DNA of 64,000 bases from Paraburkholderia tuberum STM678. Its GTDB lineage: Bacteria > Pseudomonadota > Gammaproteobacteria > Burkholderiales > Burkholderiaceae. A program made the translations under genes and the position numbers. Position 1 is the first letter of the stretch. Each line of letters begins with the position of its first letter. Shown one piece after another: positions 43,698-51,996 of this stretch. The notes under the pieces are model-generated. The model was not told the origin of the DNA and ran no database searches. It was given only the letters and a program-made list of their open reading frames with translations. The stretch covers positions 1-64,000 of the forward strand of contig NZ_CADFGP010000013.1 in assembly GCF_902833905.1 (NCBI RefSeq), given 5' to 3'.

Positions 43698-43899
43698 CCA
43701 CGGCGCTTTTGCACACGCGGCGGCGCGAGCTGAACGGCGCAACCGCAGCGTCGGGGCATCGCCAACGTAACGTCAGCCCGCTGAACACTGCCTCAACCAG
43801 GCACGTGTTTTGCGTAACCATGCTTAGCGAAGGCGCAGACCTATGCACATGCATCACGGGCAAGTGCATGAGCGGGGCGCCGCATGAAGGAGAGCACAC

Positions 43900-44451
43900 A
43901 TGACTGATGCACTGAATGGCTACAAGGTAGCCGTACTCGCCGTAGATGGCTTCGAGCAGGCAGAACTCATGGAGCCGAAACGCGCGCTCACCGAGGCGGG
44001 CGCGACGGTCCATGTGATCTCGGCGAAGCCGGGCAAGATCCAGGGCTTCAAACACGTCGACAAGGGCGATTCCGTCGACGTCGATGCGACCTTCGACAAG
44101 GCCAGTCCCGACGACTACGACGCGGTGGTGTTGCCGGGCGGCGTCGTGAACGGCGACGCGCTGCGACTGCTGCCGCAGGCGCAGGCGTTCGTCAAAGCGG
44201 TCGACAACGCGAAGAAGCCGATCGCGGTGATCTGTCACGGCACGTGGCTGCCGGTATCGGCGGGGATCGTCAAGGGGCGCACGGTGACGAGCTGGCCTAG
44301 CCTGCAGGACGATATTCGCAACGCGGGCGGCACGTGGGTCGATCAGGAAGTGGTCGAGGACGGCAATCTTATTTCGAGCCGCAAACCCGACGACCTTCCC
44401 GCGTTCAACAAGGCGCTGATCGCGCAACTGACGAAGCGCAAGGCGGCTTGA
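43900..44451 (+). CDS. DJ-1/PfpI family protein
   Basis: A 183-residue DJ-1/PfpI superfamily protein. The nucleophile elbow is Cys112-His113 in AVICHGTWLPV, with the conserved Glu19 in VDGFEQAEL. It aligns with the YhbO/PfpI class, linked to repair of glycated macromolecules and general stress protection. AAGGAGAG precedes ATG 43900. A DUF4142 gene follows 60 bases later on the same strand, so co-transcription is likely. Confidence 0.92.
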   Translation: MTDALNGYKVAVLAVDGFEQAELMEPKRALTEAGATVHVISAKPGKIQGFKHVDKGDSVDVDATFDKASPDDYDAVVLPGGVVNGDALRLLPQAQAFVKAVDNAKKPIAVICHGTWLPVSAGIVKGRTVTSWPSLQDDIRNAGGTWVDQEVVEDGNLISSRKPDDLPAFNKALIAQLTKRKAA

Positions 44452-44511
44452 TCGCAGGCGGCGCGTTGGCTTCGGAGCCTGCGCATCGGTGATTCGACAG
44501 GGAGAAAATGC

Positions 44512-45084
44512 ATGAAATTCCGGTATTCCCTACAAGTGTTGACTGCCGCGCTGGCCGTGTTGGGCGTGAGCGCGGCATCGATCGACACGGCCTGCGCGCA
44601 GGCGAGCGATGCGCCCGCGAGCGCAGCGCCGACCGGCAGCACGACGCTGTCACCCGCGGATCAGCAGTTCGTGCTCGAAGCGTCGAAGTCGGACGCCACT
44701 GAAATCGCCGCTGGCAAGGTCGCGCTGAAGAACTCCAACGATCCGCATGTCAGGAAGTTCGCTCAACAGATGATCGCCGACCACACGAAGCTGTCGCACG
44801 CAATGGCCGGGCTGGTCGCGAAGAAGGGCTTCAAGCCGACGCCGTCCGCGGATTCCGCGCTGGTCGGCAAACTGCAGACGTTGAAGGGCACCGAGTTCGA
44901 TCGGGCCTATGTCGAGCAGGTCGGCGTGGAAGCGCATCAGCGCGCGGTCGACCTGTTCCAGCAGCAAAGCGAGAGCGGCACCGACTCGCAACTGAAGGCC
45001 GCGGCCGCGCAAGCGCTGCCAACCATCAAGCATCACCTCGAGATGGCGGAGCAACTGGCCGGCCAATTGAAGGGCTCGTCATGA
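44512..45084 (+). CDS. DUF4142 periplasmic protein
   Basis: A 190-residue exported protein. The signal peptide (LQVLTAALAVLGVSAAS, then DTACAQA) precedes a ferritin-like four-helix DUF4142 domain: LSPADQQFVLEASKSDATEI, then VRKFAQQMIADHTKLSHAM, then LPTIKHHLEMAEQL. Members are envelope-associated and stress-related; no activity is proven. GGGAG lies 8 nt before ATG 44512. Its end overlaps an in-frame ATG of the next gene region. Confidence 0.88.
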   Translation: MKFRYSLQVLTAALAVLGVSAASIDTACAQASDAPASAAPTGSTTLSPADQQFVLEASKSDATEIAAGKVALKNSNDPHVRKFAQQMIADHTKLSHAMAGLVAKKGFKPTPSADSALVGKLQTLKGTEFDRAYVEQVGVEAHQRAVDLFQQQSESGTDSQLKAAAAQALPTIKHHLEMAEQLAGQLKGSS

Positions 45085-45122
45085 ACGCGATCCTGCCACG
45101 GCCTGCTTATGAGGACTCTCTG

Positions 45123-45425
45123 ATGCAGATCACTTTCCCCGATGACGAAGCGGCCTTCGACGGCGCCAATCTGACCGTGCGCTTTCTTGCGCGCGTCGAT
45201 GGCGAGCCAGTGGTTTGCGCGATCACTGCCGAGGCTCTGGAAGATCATTTCGGCGCGGAGTCCGCGCTTGAAGCGGCGTTGATGGCCGCTTTCGACAGAG
45301 GCCGTCAGCGCATCCGCTCGGTCTGCGCGGAAGCGCTCGACCAGAACAACGGAGAAGGCGTAGTGTTGCATAGCGGACTGTTCAGAGTGGAAGGCATGGA
45401 ACCGGATCGCGGCGCCGCGGCGTAG
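45123..45425 (+). CDS. DUF1488 protein
   Basis: A 100-residue protein matching DUF1488: MQITFPDDEAAFDGANLTVR, CAITAEALEDHFG, then AFDRGRQRIRSVCAEAL. The frame is open from ATG 45081, which would overlap the DUF4142 stop, but ATG 45123 has GAGG 8 nt upstream and starts with the conserved MQI. It is probably co-transcribed with the two genes before it. Function unknown. Confidence 0.8.
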   Translation: MQITFPDDEAAFDGANLTVRFLARVDGEPVVCAITAEALEDHFGAESALEAALMAAFDRGRQRIRSVCAEALDQNNGEGVVLHSGLFRVEGMEPDRGAAA

Positions 45426-45522
45426 CGCCGCTGCATGTCGCATTGACTGGGCGCGCTGCTTCCGACTCGCGCCAGCGGCGACAGGATGGTCCACGAACGG
45501 CAATTAACGATAAGGAGGCCGT

Positions 45523-46104
45523 ATGTCACTCATCGTCGCGGCACGCTTCACGACTTTTCCTGCTGCGGAAAGCGCGGCGCAAAAACTGTTCGATGCGGGT
45601 TTCGTGGAAGAGGACGTCACGCTGTTTTTCGTCAATCCGCGCGGCCAGCATGCGCGTTTCCCGATCGGCGGCGACACCGATACCGACCCCGGCGCGCGAG
45701 GAGCGCCTAAAGGCGCGGGCATGGGCGTGACGATCGGCGCGGTGATTGGCGCGGTGATTGGCGTGGCGATCTTCGCGGTGTTTTCCGCGCCGCTGCTGGT
45801 GTCGCTGATCGCGGCCGGCGTCGGCGCGTATGTCGGCTCGCTGGTCGGCGCGATGTCGCGCACCACGGAGCGCGGCAAATCGGACCATCGCGTGCCGTAT
45901 CACGAGGAGTCGCGCGATTCGGGCGTGCTCGTCGCCGTGCACGTGTCGCCCGACAATCAGTTGGACGCCGCGCGCGTGCTGCGTGAAGCGGGCGGCGTGT
46001 CGATCGAGAAGGCGACCGGCCGCTGGCAGCAGGGACGCTGGGCCGATTTCGATCCGCTGAAGACCCCCGAGCCGATCAAGGAATTCGCGGAGAAGCGCGC
46101 GTGA
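45523..46104 (+). CDS. glycine-zipper membrane protein with general-stress-like ends
   Basis: A 193-residue protein. An N-terminal soluble module (VAARFTTFPAAESAAQKLFD, then AGFVEEDVTLFFVNP) resembles YflT/general-stress domains. A Gly-rich hydrophobic hairpin follows (GMGVTIGAVIGAVIGVAIFA, then LLVSLIAAGVGAYVGSLVGA), and then a C-terminal ferredoxin-like module (VLVAVHVSPDNQLDAARVLR). It should sit in the inner membrane with both ends cytoplasmic. A strong AAGGAGG precedes ATG 45523 and a good terminator follows. Role is inferred as stress-related from the neighbourhood. Confidence 0.78.
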   Translation: MSLIVAARFTTFPAAESAAQKLFDAGFVEEDVTLFFVNPRGQHARFPIGGDTDTDPGARGAPKGAGMGVTIGAVIGAVIGVAIFAVFSAPLLVSLIAAGVGAYVGSLVGAMSRTTERGKSDHRVPYHEESRDSGVLVAVHVSPDNQLDAARVLREAGGVSIEKATGRWQQGRWADFDPLKTPEPIKEFAEKRA

Positions 46105-46129
46105 TATGAGCGACGCGGCATACCAACCA

Positions 46130-46162
46130 AAAACGGCCCGATGACGATCACCGGGCCGTTTT
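46130..46162 (+). terminator. rho-independent terminator
   Basis: An 11-bp perfect stem AAAACGGCCCG/CGGGCCGTTTT ends 58 bases after the glycine-zipper gene. Its 3' TTTT forms the first unit of the adjacent heptanucleotide repeat. Confidence 0.88.
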
Positions 46163-46206
46163 CCGTTTTCCGTTTTCCGTTTTCCGTTTTCCGTTTTCCG
46201 TTTTCC
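46158..46206 (+). repeat. 7-bp tandem repeat GTTTTCC, seven copies
   Basis: Seven perfect head-to-tail copies of GTTTTCC start at the right arm of the terminator. A 7-bp unit outside a gene is prone to slippage and usable as a strain marker. Confidence 0.95.
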
Positions 46207-46430
46207 GCGCTGTTTCGACGTCGCGCGACACCCGCGGTTGCCGCGCATCGCGCGGCGGCTGCGATCGTTCGAGCTGCCTTTCGCTACGCATCGGCTCGCG
46301 CGAGGTGCCGGGCACGCGTGATGCGTGCTATCAAATGCAGCCCGCCGCGCGTCGAACCGATTCATCGCGAGGCACATAAAAAGCCCCGCGCGGCGGATTC
46401 CGCGATGAACGAAACCCTTGGAGGTATTGA

Positions 46431-46883
46431 ATGGCTACCAACGTTGTTTCCGTATTGAATGAACTGGTCGAAACGTCGAAGGATGGCGAAAAGGGCTTTA
46501 TGAAGGCAGCCGAGGATGCGCACGACGACCAGCTGAAGATGCTGTTCCGCTCGAGTGCCGAGGACTGCTCGCGCGGCGCGCGTGAGTTGCAGGATGCCGT
46601 TCAGACTCTGGGCGGCAAGCCCGAAACCGGCGGCAGCATGAGCGGTGCGCTGCATCGCGGCTGGGTCGACGTGAAATCGGCGGTAGCGAATCGCAGCGAC
46701 CATGCAATTCTTGCCGAGTGCGAAAAAGGCGAGGACGTCGCGAAGAAACGCTATCACGACGCGCTGGAGAAGGATTTGCCGGCGGACGTGCGGGCAATCG
46801 TCGAGCGGCAGTACCAGGGCGTGCTGCAAACGCATGACCGCGTGCGCGATCTGCGCGACCAGTATGCGGCGATGAAGCATTGA
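46431..46883 (+). CDS. DUF2383 (PA2169 family) four-helix-bundle protein
   Basis: A 150-residue ferritin-like four-helix protein: VSVLNELVETSKDGEKGFMK, then EDAHDDQLKMLFRSSAEDCS, then HAILAECEKGEDVAKKRY. It matches the PA2169/DUF2383 family, with putative metal-site residues (Glu/His/Asp) in each helix. GGAGG lies 9 nt before ATG 46431. A hairpin lies 24 bases after its stop. It is probably a stress-related cytoplasmic protein of unknown activity. Confidence 0.87.
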   Translation: MATNVVSVLNELVETSKDGEKGFMKAAEDAHDDQLKMLFRSSAEDCSRGARELQDAVQTLGGKPETGGSMSGALHRGWVDVKSAVANRSDHAILAECEKGEDVAKKRYHDALEKDLPADVRAIVERQYQGVLQTHDRVRDLRDQYAAMKH

Positions 46884-46906
46884 TCGACGCGTCAGTGCAA
46901 TAAGGA

Positions 46907-46931
46907 AGAGCCGGCTCTGCCAGCCGGCTCT
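46907..46931 (+). terminator. terminator-like hairpin after DUF2383 gene
   Basis: A perfect 10-bp stem AGAGCCGGCT/AGCCGGCTCT with a 5-nt loop, between the DUF2383 gene and the convergent BON gene. The following sequence is only moderately T-rich. Confidence 0.7.
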
Positions 46932-46977
46932 GTTACGTTCTGTTCAGTCGAATCGGTGCGAACCAATCGCGCGGATA

Positions 46978-47316
46978 TCAGTCAGCCGCGACCTTCAGAT
47001 GGTTCTTCACGCTGGTCACGCCCTTCACGCTTTGCACGACATCTTCGGCGGCGGACTTGTCGTCGGCCGAAGGCACCGAACCCGTGAGCCACACGACGCC
47101 CTTGCGGGTCTTCACGTGGATATGCGTCGATTTGACGTTCTTCGCGGCAAGCAGATCAACCTTGACCTTGGTCGTGATGGTGCCATCGTCGATATGCTGG
47201 CCGACGCTTTCCGACGCCGCTGGCGGGGCCGAAGCGCTGGTCTGGGCGTTCGCGTTCAGCGCGAACGCGACGACGGCGATGCTGCCTGCGGTCTTCAGAA
47301 GCTGGATCGTCTTCAT
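46978..47316 (-). CDS. BON-domain periplasmic protein (OsmY-like)
   Basis: A 112-residue exported protein. The signal peptide (LLKTAGSIAVVAFALNANAQ) precedes one BON domain: DDGTITTKVKVDLLAAKNVK, then THIHVKTRKGVVWLTGSVP, then VVQSVKGVTSVKNHLKV. BON domains bind phospholipid surfaces in OsmY, DolP and related proteins, so protection of the envelope is a fair guess. ATG 47316 has GGAGAG 5 nt upstream. OsmY has two BON domains; this one is a single-domain version. Confidence 0.9.
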   Translation of the reverse strand: MKTIQLLKTAGSIAVVAFALNANAQTSASAPPAASESVGQHIDDGTITTKVKVDLLAAKNVKSTHIHVKTRKGVVWLTGSVPSADDKSAAEDVVQSVKGVTSVKNHLKVAAD

Positions 47317-47657
47317 GGTTCTCTCCATCAGGTGGTAATGAAAATGGCGGTCTTGTTGGCCGGTGGCCGATCGCGGCCGAAGCCGCTGATGAGACACGTG
47401 GGGTCGTCGCCGCTACGGTACCGTCAGGGGCCCGTTTCTCGACACCGGACGCTGTGCTCGCATCCGCGCTCGATCGAGGCGTTTGCGAAGGGCGGCGTCC
47501 GTCCACACACCGTTGCTCCGCAACCATCGTGCCTGCCGGCTGCGAGCCAATCCATGCCGCTCGCGAAAGCCGCATGCACCGGGGAGTTTCGACTGACGAA
47601 TAGGGCTGCGGCGCGGCCATGCGCGAGGCCGCCGAAGAGATGAAGAAAGGGACCGGA

Positions 47658-47703
47658 AATTGCCTGCCGTTTGTAAAAACCGGCGCGCCCGGTCAGGGCA
47701 ATT
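47658..47703. promoter_or_regulatory. dyad at enhancer distance upstream of rpoN paralogue
   Basis: AATTGCC at 47658-47664 and GGCAATT at 47697-47703 form a 7-bp inverted repeat 32 bases apart, with CTG/CAG-like flanks and CCGGCGCGCCCGG between. They are centred about 97 bases upstream of the expected transcription start, where sigma-54 activators bind. Confidence 0.4.
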
Positions 47704-47752
47704 CATCCGCCTGAATAAACAAAGCGCAATCAAAACAGCGTCTTGCGCGATC

Positions 47753-47767
47753 TGGTACGGACGTTGC
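47753..47767 (+). promoter_or_regulatory. sigma-54 (-24/-12) promoter
   Basis: TGGTACG, four bases, then TTGC: this fits the sigma-54 consensus TGGCACG-N4-TTGC with one mismatch, the invariant GG and GC being exactly 10 bases apart. The expected start is near 47778, about 48 bases before the rpoN start codon. Confidence 0.7.
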
Positions 47768-47825
47768 GTTGGTCAGTGAACTCGGCTCGTTGAGTCTGAG
47801 GCTATTAACGAACGGGATCACTCCA

Positions 47826-49313
47826 ATGCCTTCAATCGAACTTCGTACAAGGCAGTCTCTCGCACTGACGCCTCGTCTTCAGCAGTCGGTGCGGCTCTTG
47901 CAATTGTCGGCGCTCGAGTTCCAGCAGGAATTGCGCACGGCGCTCGATACCAATCCGTTCCTCGAATACGACTCATCCGAAGCCGAAGACGTCGCGCTCG
48001 CCGGCACGACGCCAGGCGAGGGTGAAGACGCCAACGCGCCGCCCGCCGTCGATACGCTTGCCGCCGCCGAGCCGGACGGAGTGCCGGCGGAAAGCGCCGG
48101 TAGCGATACGCTCGAAAGCGCGGGCCAGGACGACATGCCCGCCGATTTTTCCGGCGACTACGGTTCGCGCAACTCGATGCGCCAGAACGGCGACGCGGAC
48201 GGCAGCGACCCGGCCGATTGGGCTCGCTCGCAACCCACGCTGCGCGAACAGTTGCACGACGCGTTGCGCCTGTACCGGCTAGACGACCGCGATCGCGCGG
48301 TGGCCCGTTTCATCATCGAGGCGCTCGACGACGACGGCTATCTGCGGCAATCGCTGGCCGACCTGGCCGATAGCGTCGATCTGGAACCCACGCTGACCGA
48401 GGAAGAACTGCTGGTGGCGTTGCGCCTCGTGCAGGCGCTCGATCGTCCGGGGCTCGGCGCGCGTTCGCTATCGGAATGCCTCGCGCTGCAGATCAATGCG
48501 CTACCCGCCAATACGCCGGGACGCGACGTCGCGCGGCAGATTGCCGAGCATCATCTGGAAAGGCTCGCGCGCCGCGAGCAGGCCGAGTTGCAAAAACAGA
48601 TCGGCTGCAGCGCGGAGGAATTGCGTGTGGCTTGCGCGTTGGTGCGCAAGCTCGATCCGAAGCCCGGCAATTGCTACGGCCGCACCGAGGATAACTATGT
48701 CGTGCCCGACGTGATCGTGCGTCAGGTGCGCAACAAGTGGGTCGTGTCGATCAATCCGGCGGTGCAGCCGCGGGCGCGAATCCATCGCATGTATGCGCAG
48801 CTGTTCGCGCAGTCGGCCGGCGCGAGCCGTTCGCCGCTCGCGCAGCAGCTGCAGGAGGCGCGCTGGCTGATCCGCAACGCGCAACAGCGCTTCGATACGA
48901 TCCAGCGGGTTGCCGAATGCATCGTCGCGCATCAGAAGGCATTCTTCCTGTACGGCGAGATCGCGCTGAAGCCGATGGTGCTGCGTGACGTGGCTGACGA
49001 GCTGGGCCTGCACGAATCCACGATCTCGCGCGCGACGGGCAACAAATATATGGCGACGCCGCGCGGCATCTTCGAGTTCAAGCATTTCTTCCCGCGCGAG
49101 CTCGGCACCGAAAGCGGCGGAACCTGCTCGGCCGCCGCTGTGCGCGCGCTGCTCAAGGAGATGATCGCCGCGGAAAATACGCGTGATCCACTGTCGGACG
49201 TGACGCTCGCGAAGATGCTCGCGGATCAGGGCGTGCTGGTCGCGCGACGCACGGTGGCGAAATACCGGCATCTGATGAAGGTGCCGCCGGCTGAACTGCG
49301 CCGGCAGCTTTGA
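47826..49313 (+). CDS. rpoN: RNA polymerase sigma-54 factor, stand-alone copy
   Basis: A 495-residue RpoN. Region I is the Gln/Leu-rich activator-interacting segment (LRTRQSLALTPRLQQSVRLL, then QLSALEFQQEL). An acidic region II follows, with Asp/Glu/Ser linkers. Region III contains the core-binding part, the helix-turn-helix VLRDVADELGLHESTISRAT, and the RpoN box ARRTVAKYRH near the C terminus. Genes typical of the housekeeping locus (lptB, hpf, ptsN) are absent here, so this is probably a second rpoN. ATG 47826 fits the start of homology. A sigma-54-type promoter precedes it, suggesting control by RpoN itself. Confidence 0.93.
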   Translation: MPSIELRTRQSLALTPRLQQSVRLLQLSALEFQQELRTALDTNPFLEYDSSEAEDVALAGTTPGEGEDANAPPAVDTLAAAEPDGVPAESAGSDTLESAGQDDMPADFSGDYGSRNSMRQNGDADGSDPADWARSQPTLREQLHDALRLYRLDDRDRAVARFIIEALDDDGYLRQSLADLADSVDLEPTLTEEELLVALRLVQALDRPGLGARSLSECLALQINALPANTPGRDVARQIAEHHLERLARREQAELQKQIGCSAEELRVACALVRKLDPKPGNCYGRTEDNYVVPDVIVRQVRNKWVVSINPAVQPRARIHRMYAQLFAQSAGASRSPLAQQLQEARWLIRNAQQRFDTIQRVAECIVAHQKAFFLYGEIALKPMVLRDVADELGLHESTISRATGNKYMATPRGIFEFKHFFPRELGTESGGTCSAAAVRALLKEMIAAENTRDPLSDVTLAKMLADQGVLVARRTVAKYRHLMKVPPAELRRQL

Positions 49314-49399
49314 AGCGCCGAAGTTTTAACGGGGGTTGAAATAAAACCTGGCGGGGGTTTGAAGCAAAGCAGTCATTCAAACAGCAGTACATTGCGCAC

Positions 49400-49437
49400 A
49401 GGGTCATGCGAGGTTATCCGCTCGCATGACCCTTTTT
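49400..49437 (+). terminator. rho-independent terminator after rpoN
   Basis: A perfect 13-bp stem AGGGTCATGCGAG/CTCGCATGACCCT with an 8-nt loop followed by TTTT, 86 bases after the rpoN stop. Confidence 0.93.
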
Positions 49438-49529
49438 CGTATCTGGACGTTTCGCCGGCGTGCCTTTACATTGGCGGGTCGAATGGAAAGAGATCGGCGG
49501 ATCGGACCGCACAACAACGGGTGAGCGCA

Positions 49530-50723
49530 ATGAAGTATTCGAATCTGGTCGAGCGACTGCAAGGGCGGCGCACGTCGGCGTGGGAAATTCATCGGGTCGC
49601 GCAGCAGGCGGCCGCCAGGGGCGAAGACGTGATCGTGCTGAGCGTCGGCGATCCCGAGTTCTCGACGCCCGCGCCGATCGTCGAGCGCGCCATCGATGCG
49701 TTGCGGGCCGGCGATACGCACTATACGGCGATGGCCGGTCGCGAGCCGCTGCGCGCCGCGATCGCCGCCGAGCACGCGCGCACGACGGGCTGCGACGTGA
49801 GCGCCGCCAACGTGGTGCTGACCGCCGGCGCGCAAAACGGCGTGTTCGCGGTGTCGCTGTGCCTGCTCGAAGCGGGCGACGAAGTGATCGTTCCCGAGCC
49901 GATGTATCTGACCTACGAGGCTTGCGTGCGCGCGGCGGGTGCGACGCTCGTCGCGGTGCCGGTCGATCCGGCGCGCGCGTTTCACGTCGACTGCGACGCG
50001 CTCGAAGCGGCGATCACGCCGCGCACGAGGGCGATATTCTTCGCGACGCCGTGCAACCCGACCGGCGTGGTGATGCAGCGCGCCGATCTCGAACGCATCG
50101 CGCGGCTCGCGTGCGAGCACGACCTGTGGGTGCTGTCCGACGAGGTGTACGCGGAACTCACGTTCGAACGCGATCACGTGAGCATTGCGTCGCTGTCCGG
50201 CATGGCGGAGCGCACGGTCACGCTCGGCAGCCTGTCGAAGTCGCATGCGATGGCGGGGTGGCGTGTCGGCTGGACAATCGGGCCCGCGACGCTGATCGAG
50301 CACATGGCGCGGCTCGCGCTCGCGATGCTGTACGGCCTGCCGGGTTTCATCCAGCAGGCCGCGTTGACGGCTTTGGAGAACAGGGCGGAGATCGTCGCCG
50401 ATATTCGCGAGATCTACCGGCGGCGGCGCGACGTCGTGTTCGAGCGTTTGCATCGTGTGCCGGGCTTGCGGTGCCTGTTGCCCGAAGCGGGCATGTTCAT
50501 GATGGTCGACGTCAGCGGGACCGGGCTCGATACGACCGAGTTCACATGGCAGCTGTTTCGCGCACAAGGCGTGGCCGTGCTCGACGCGAGTGCGTTCGGG
50601 GAGACGGCGAACGGCTTCGTGAGGTTGGGGCTGGTGGTGGGCGAGGATCGATTGATCGAGGCGTGCGAGAGGATCGCGCGGTTCGTGGAAGGGGGGCGGG
50701 GCCGAGAGGGCGGTGGGTTGTAG
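49530..50723 (+). CDS. class I/II PLP-dependent aminotransferase
   Basis: A 397-residue fold-type I aminotransferase of the aspartate/aromatic type. Substrate and cofactor motifs are present: VLSVGDPEFSTPAPI, YTAMAGREPLR, FFATPCNPTGVVM, VLSDEVYAEL, and the Schiff-base Lys237 in GSLSKSHAMAGWRVG, with a terminal Arg in NGFVRLGLV. ATG 49530 is selected by homology, with GGTGA upstream. Reaction specificity cannot be read; arginine-pyruvate or aromatic transaminases are similar. It stands alone between rpoN and a convergent ferritin-like gene. Confidence 0.9.
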   Translation: MKYSNLVERLQGRRTSAWEIHRVAQQAAARGEDVIVLSVGDPEFSTPAPIVERAIDALRAGDTHYTAMAGREPLRAAIAAEHARTTGCDVSAANVVLTAGAQNGVFAVSLCLLEAGDEVIVPEPMYLTYEACVRAAGATLVAVPVDPARAFHVDCDALEAAITPRTRAIFFATPCNPTGVVMQRADLERIARLACEHDLWVLSDEVYAELTFERDHVSIASLSGMAERTVTLGSLSKSHAMAGWRVGWTIGPATLIEHMARLALAMLYGLPGFIQQAALTALENRAEIVADIREIYRRRRDVVFERLHRVPGLRCLLPEAGMFMMVDVSGTGLDTTEFTWQLFRAQGVAVLDASAFGETANGFVRLGLVVGEDRLIEACERIARFVEGGRGREGGGL

Positions 50724-50791
50724 ATTGCGGCGATCCGGTCGGTGGGCACCACGGCCAGCCGAAGGTGGCTGGGCGGTGCGTTCGGCGCGGC

Positions 50792-51781
50792 TTACTTTTT
50801 CCTGCGCACGAATTTCAAGCCGAAGCGCACCAGCCGAGGCATCGTTTCGGGCCGCAACAACCGTGGGTCATACCCAGCGAATCGACGTTCGTTTTCCTGA
50901 AGACACAGTTGCATCAATTCGGGCACGCTGATATCGACATCCGTTACCGACTGCGCGCCGTTTACCGTGAAGTTGTTATCGTGCTCCTGGACGTTGCCGT
51001 CAGCATCCATCGCGCGTGCGAGCCCAATGCGCTCCCACACCAGAAACGCCCACACGCCCGCCACCTTGAGCTCGAAGCGGATGCGCTGCCACCATGAAAG
51101 CTGCGCGCGATGCCAGGCGACCCAGTTCGCGAACAGCAGAATATGGCGGCACTCTTCCTGCATCACCGGCTCGAATGTCTCGGTCAGTGCCGGCGGGAAC
51201 AGGCCCGAGCGCCGCGCCACCTCGAACAGGCCGAACGCGAAGAAGCTGTCGATACATTCGCTATAGCCGGTCACGAGGTAAGCCCGTTCCGTGTCTTTCG
51301 GATAGACGTACGACGGCTCGCTCGCGAGCGCGATGCCATACGCATGCACCATGCGCGACAGCACTTCCTTATGGCGGTTCTCTTCCCACGCGTTCAGCGC
51401 AAGTGCGTCGCGCAGCTCCGGGCTGTCGAGCGAGGCCGCGTAGGCGGCCATGCGCAGCCGCGCCCTGCCTTCGGTTTGCACGGCGATGTCCCAGATCGGC
51501 AGATCGACGATGCGCTTGAGCGTCGCGGCTTCGAGCTGCGGCCATGCGAGCACGGACGGGCGATACGGATTGAAGGTCTCGCGAAACATGCGGCACATTT
51601 CCTGCCGGTGCACGTCGGAGCCGGGCGCCAGCGGGCCGCTGACGGTGCTAGTCCAGTGCCGCATCGCGTGGTCGGCGGCGTCGAGGGTCGAGGGGTCGGG
51701 CTGCTCGTGCGGCAGTTGCGGCGCGCGAAAGCCGGGGATCAGCGCGGCAGCGTCGAATGCATCCAGTACCAGTTGGTCCAT
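50792..51781 (-). CDS. ferritin-like diiron protein
   Basis: A 329-residue helical protein with two iron-binding ExxH motifs of the ferritin/diiron oxygenase type: WEENRHKEVLSRMVHAYG and VMQEECRHILLFANWVAWH. Trp/Phe/Tyr-rich helices lie around them. This resembles the AurF-like/ferritin-like superfamily and may oxidise a small molecule or lipid, but no substrate is known. ATG 51781 is the preferred start; the open frame to 51910 lacks homology. It is divergent from the S10 peptidase. Confidence 0.8.
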   Translation of the reverse strand: MDQLVLDAFDAAALIPGFRAPQLPHEQPDPSTLDAADHAMRHWTSTVSGPLAPGSDVHRQEMCRMFRETFNPYRPSVLAWPQLEAATLKRIVDLPIWDIAVQTEGRARLRMAAYAASLDSPELRDALALNAWEENRHKEVLSRMVHAYGIALASEPSYVYPKDTERAYLVTGYSECIDSFFAFGLFEVARRSGLFPPALTETFEPVMQEECRHILLFANWVAWHRAQLSWWQRIRFELKVAGVWAFLVWERIGLARAMDADGNVQEHDNNFTVNGAQSVTDVDISVPELMQLCLQENERRFAGYDPRLLRPETMPRLVRFGLKFVRRKK

Positions 51782-51996
51782 TGGGTATTCTCGACAAGGC
51801 GACGAAGGCGCTGTCGATTCTGCCATGACTGCGCAGGTCTGCGCCACGTCGAGGAAAAAGCGCTTTGTAATGTTTGGCGTGCTGTGACGCCAACGGTTGA
51901 CGTCGCGCAAACTTGCGTCAAGAATCGAGCGCCGGGTGTGCTCCCGAACCCGGCTAGCCCGATTCCAGCGCGTTTCGACTCGTCGCGGAAAACTTC

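Larger units (their letters stand above)
47317..47825. other. 509-base region upstream of the rpoN paralogue
   Basis: No protein gene is supported. The last 170 bases contain a -24/-12 promoter element and a dyad at enhancer distance. The left part serves as promoter region of the BON gene on the minus strand. Confidence 0.55.

Noticed and set aside
45081..45122. Upstream start for the DUF1488 gene overlapping DUF4142
   Set aside because: The downstream ATG has the better ribosome site and begins with the conserved family start.
49404..50567. 387-codon frame opposite the aminotransferase
   Set aside because: Antisense to a gene with all aminotransferase motifs; no recognisable domain.
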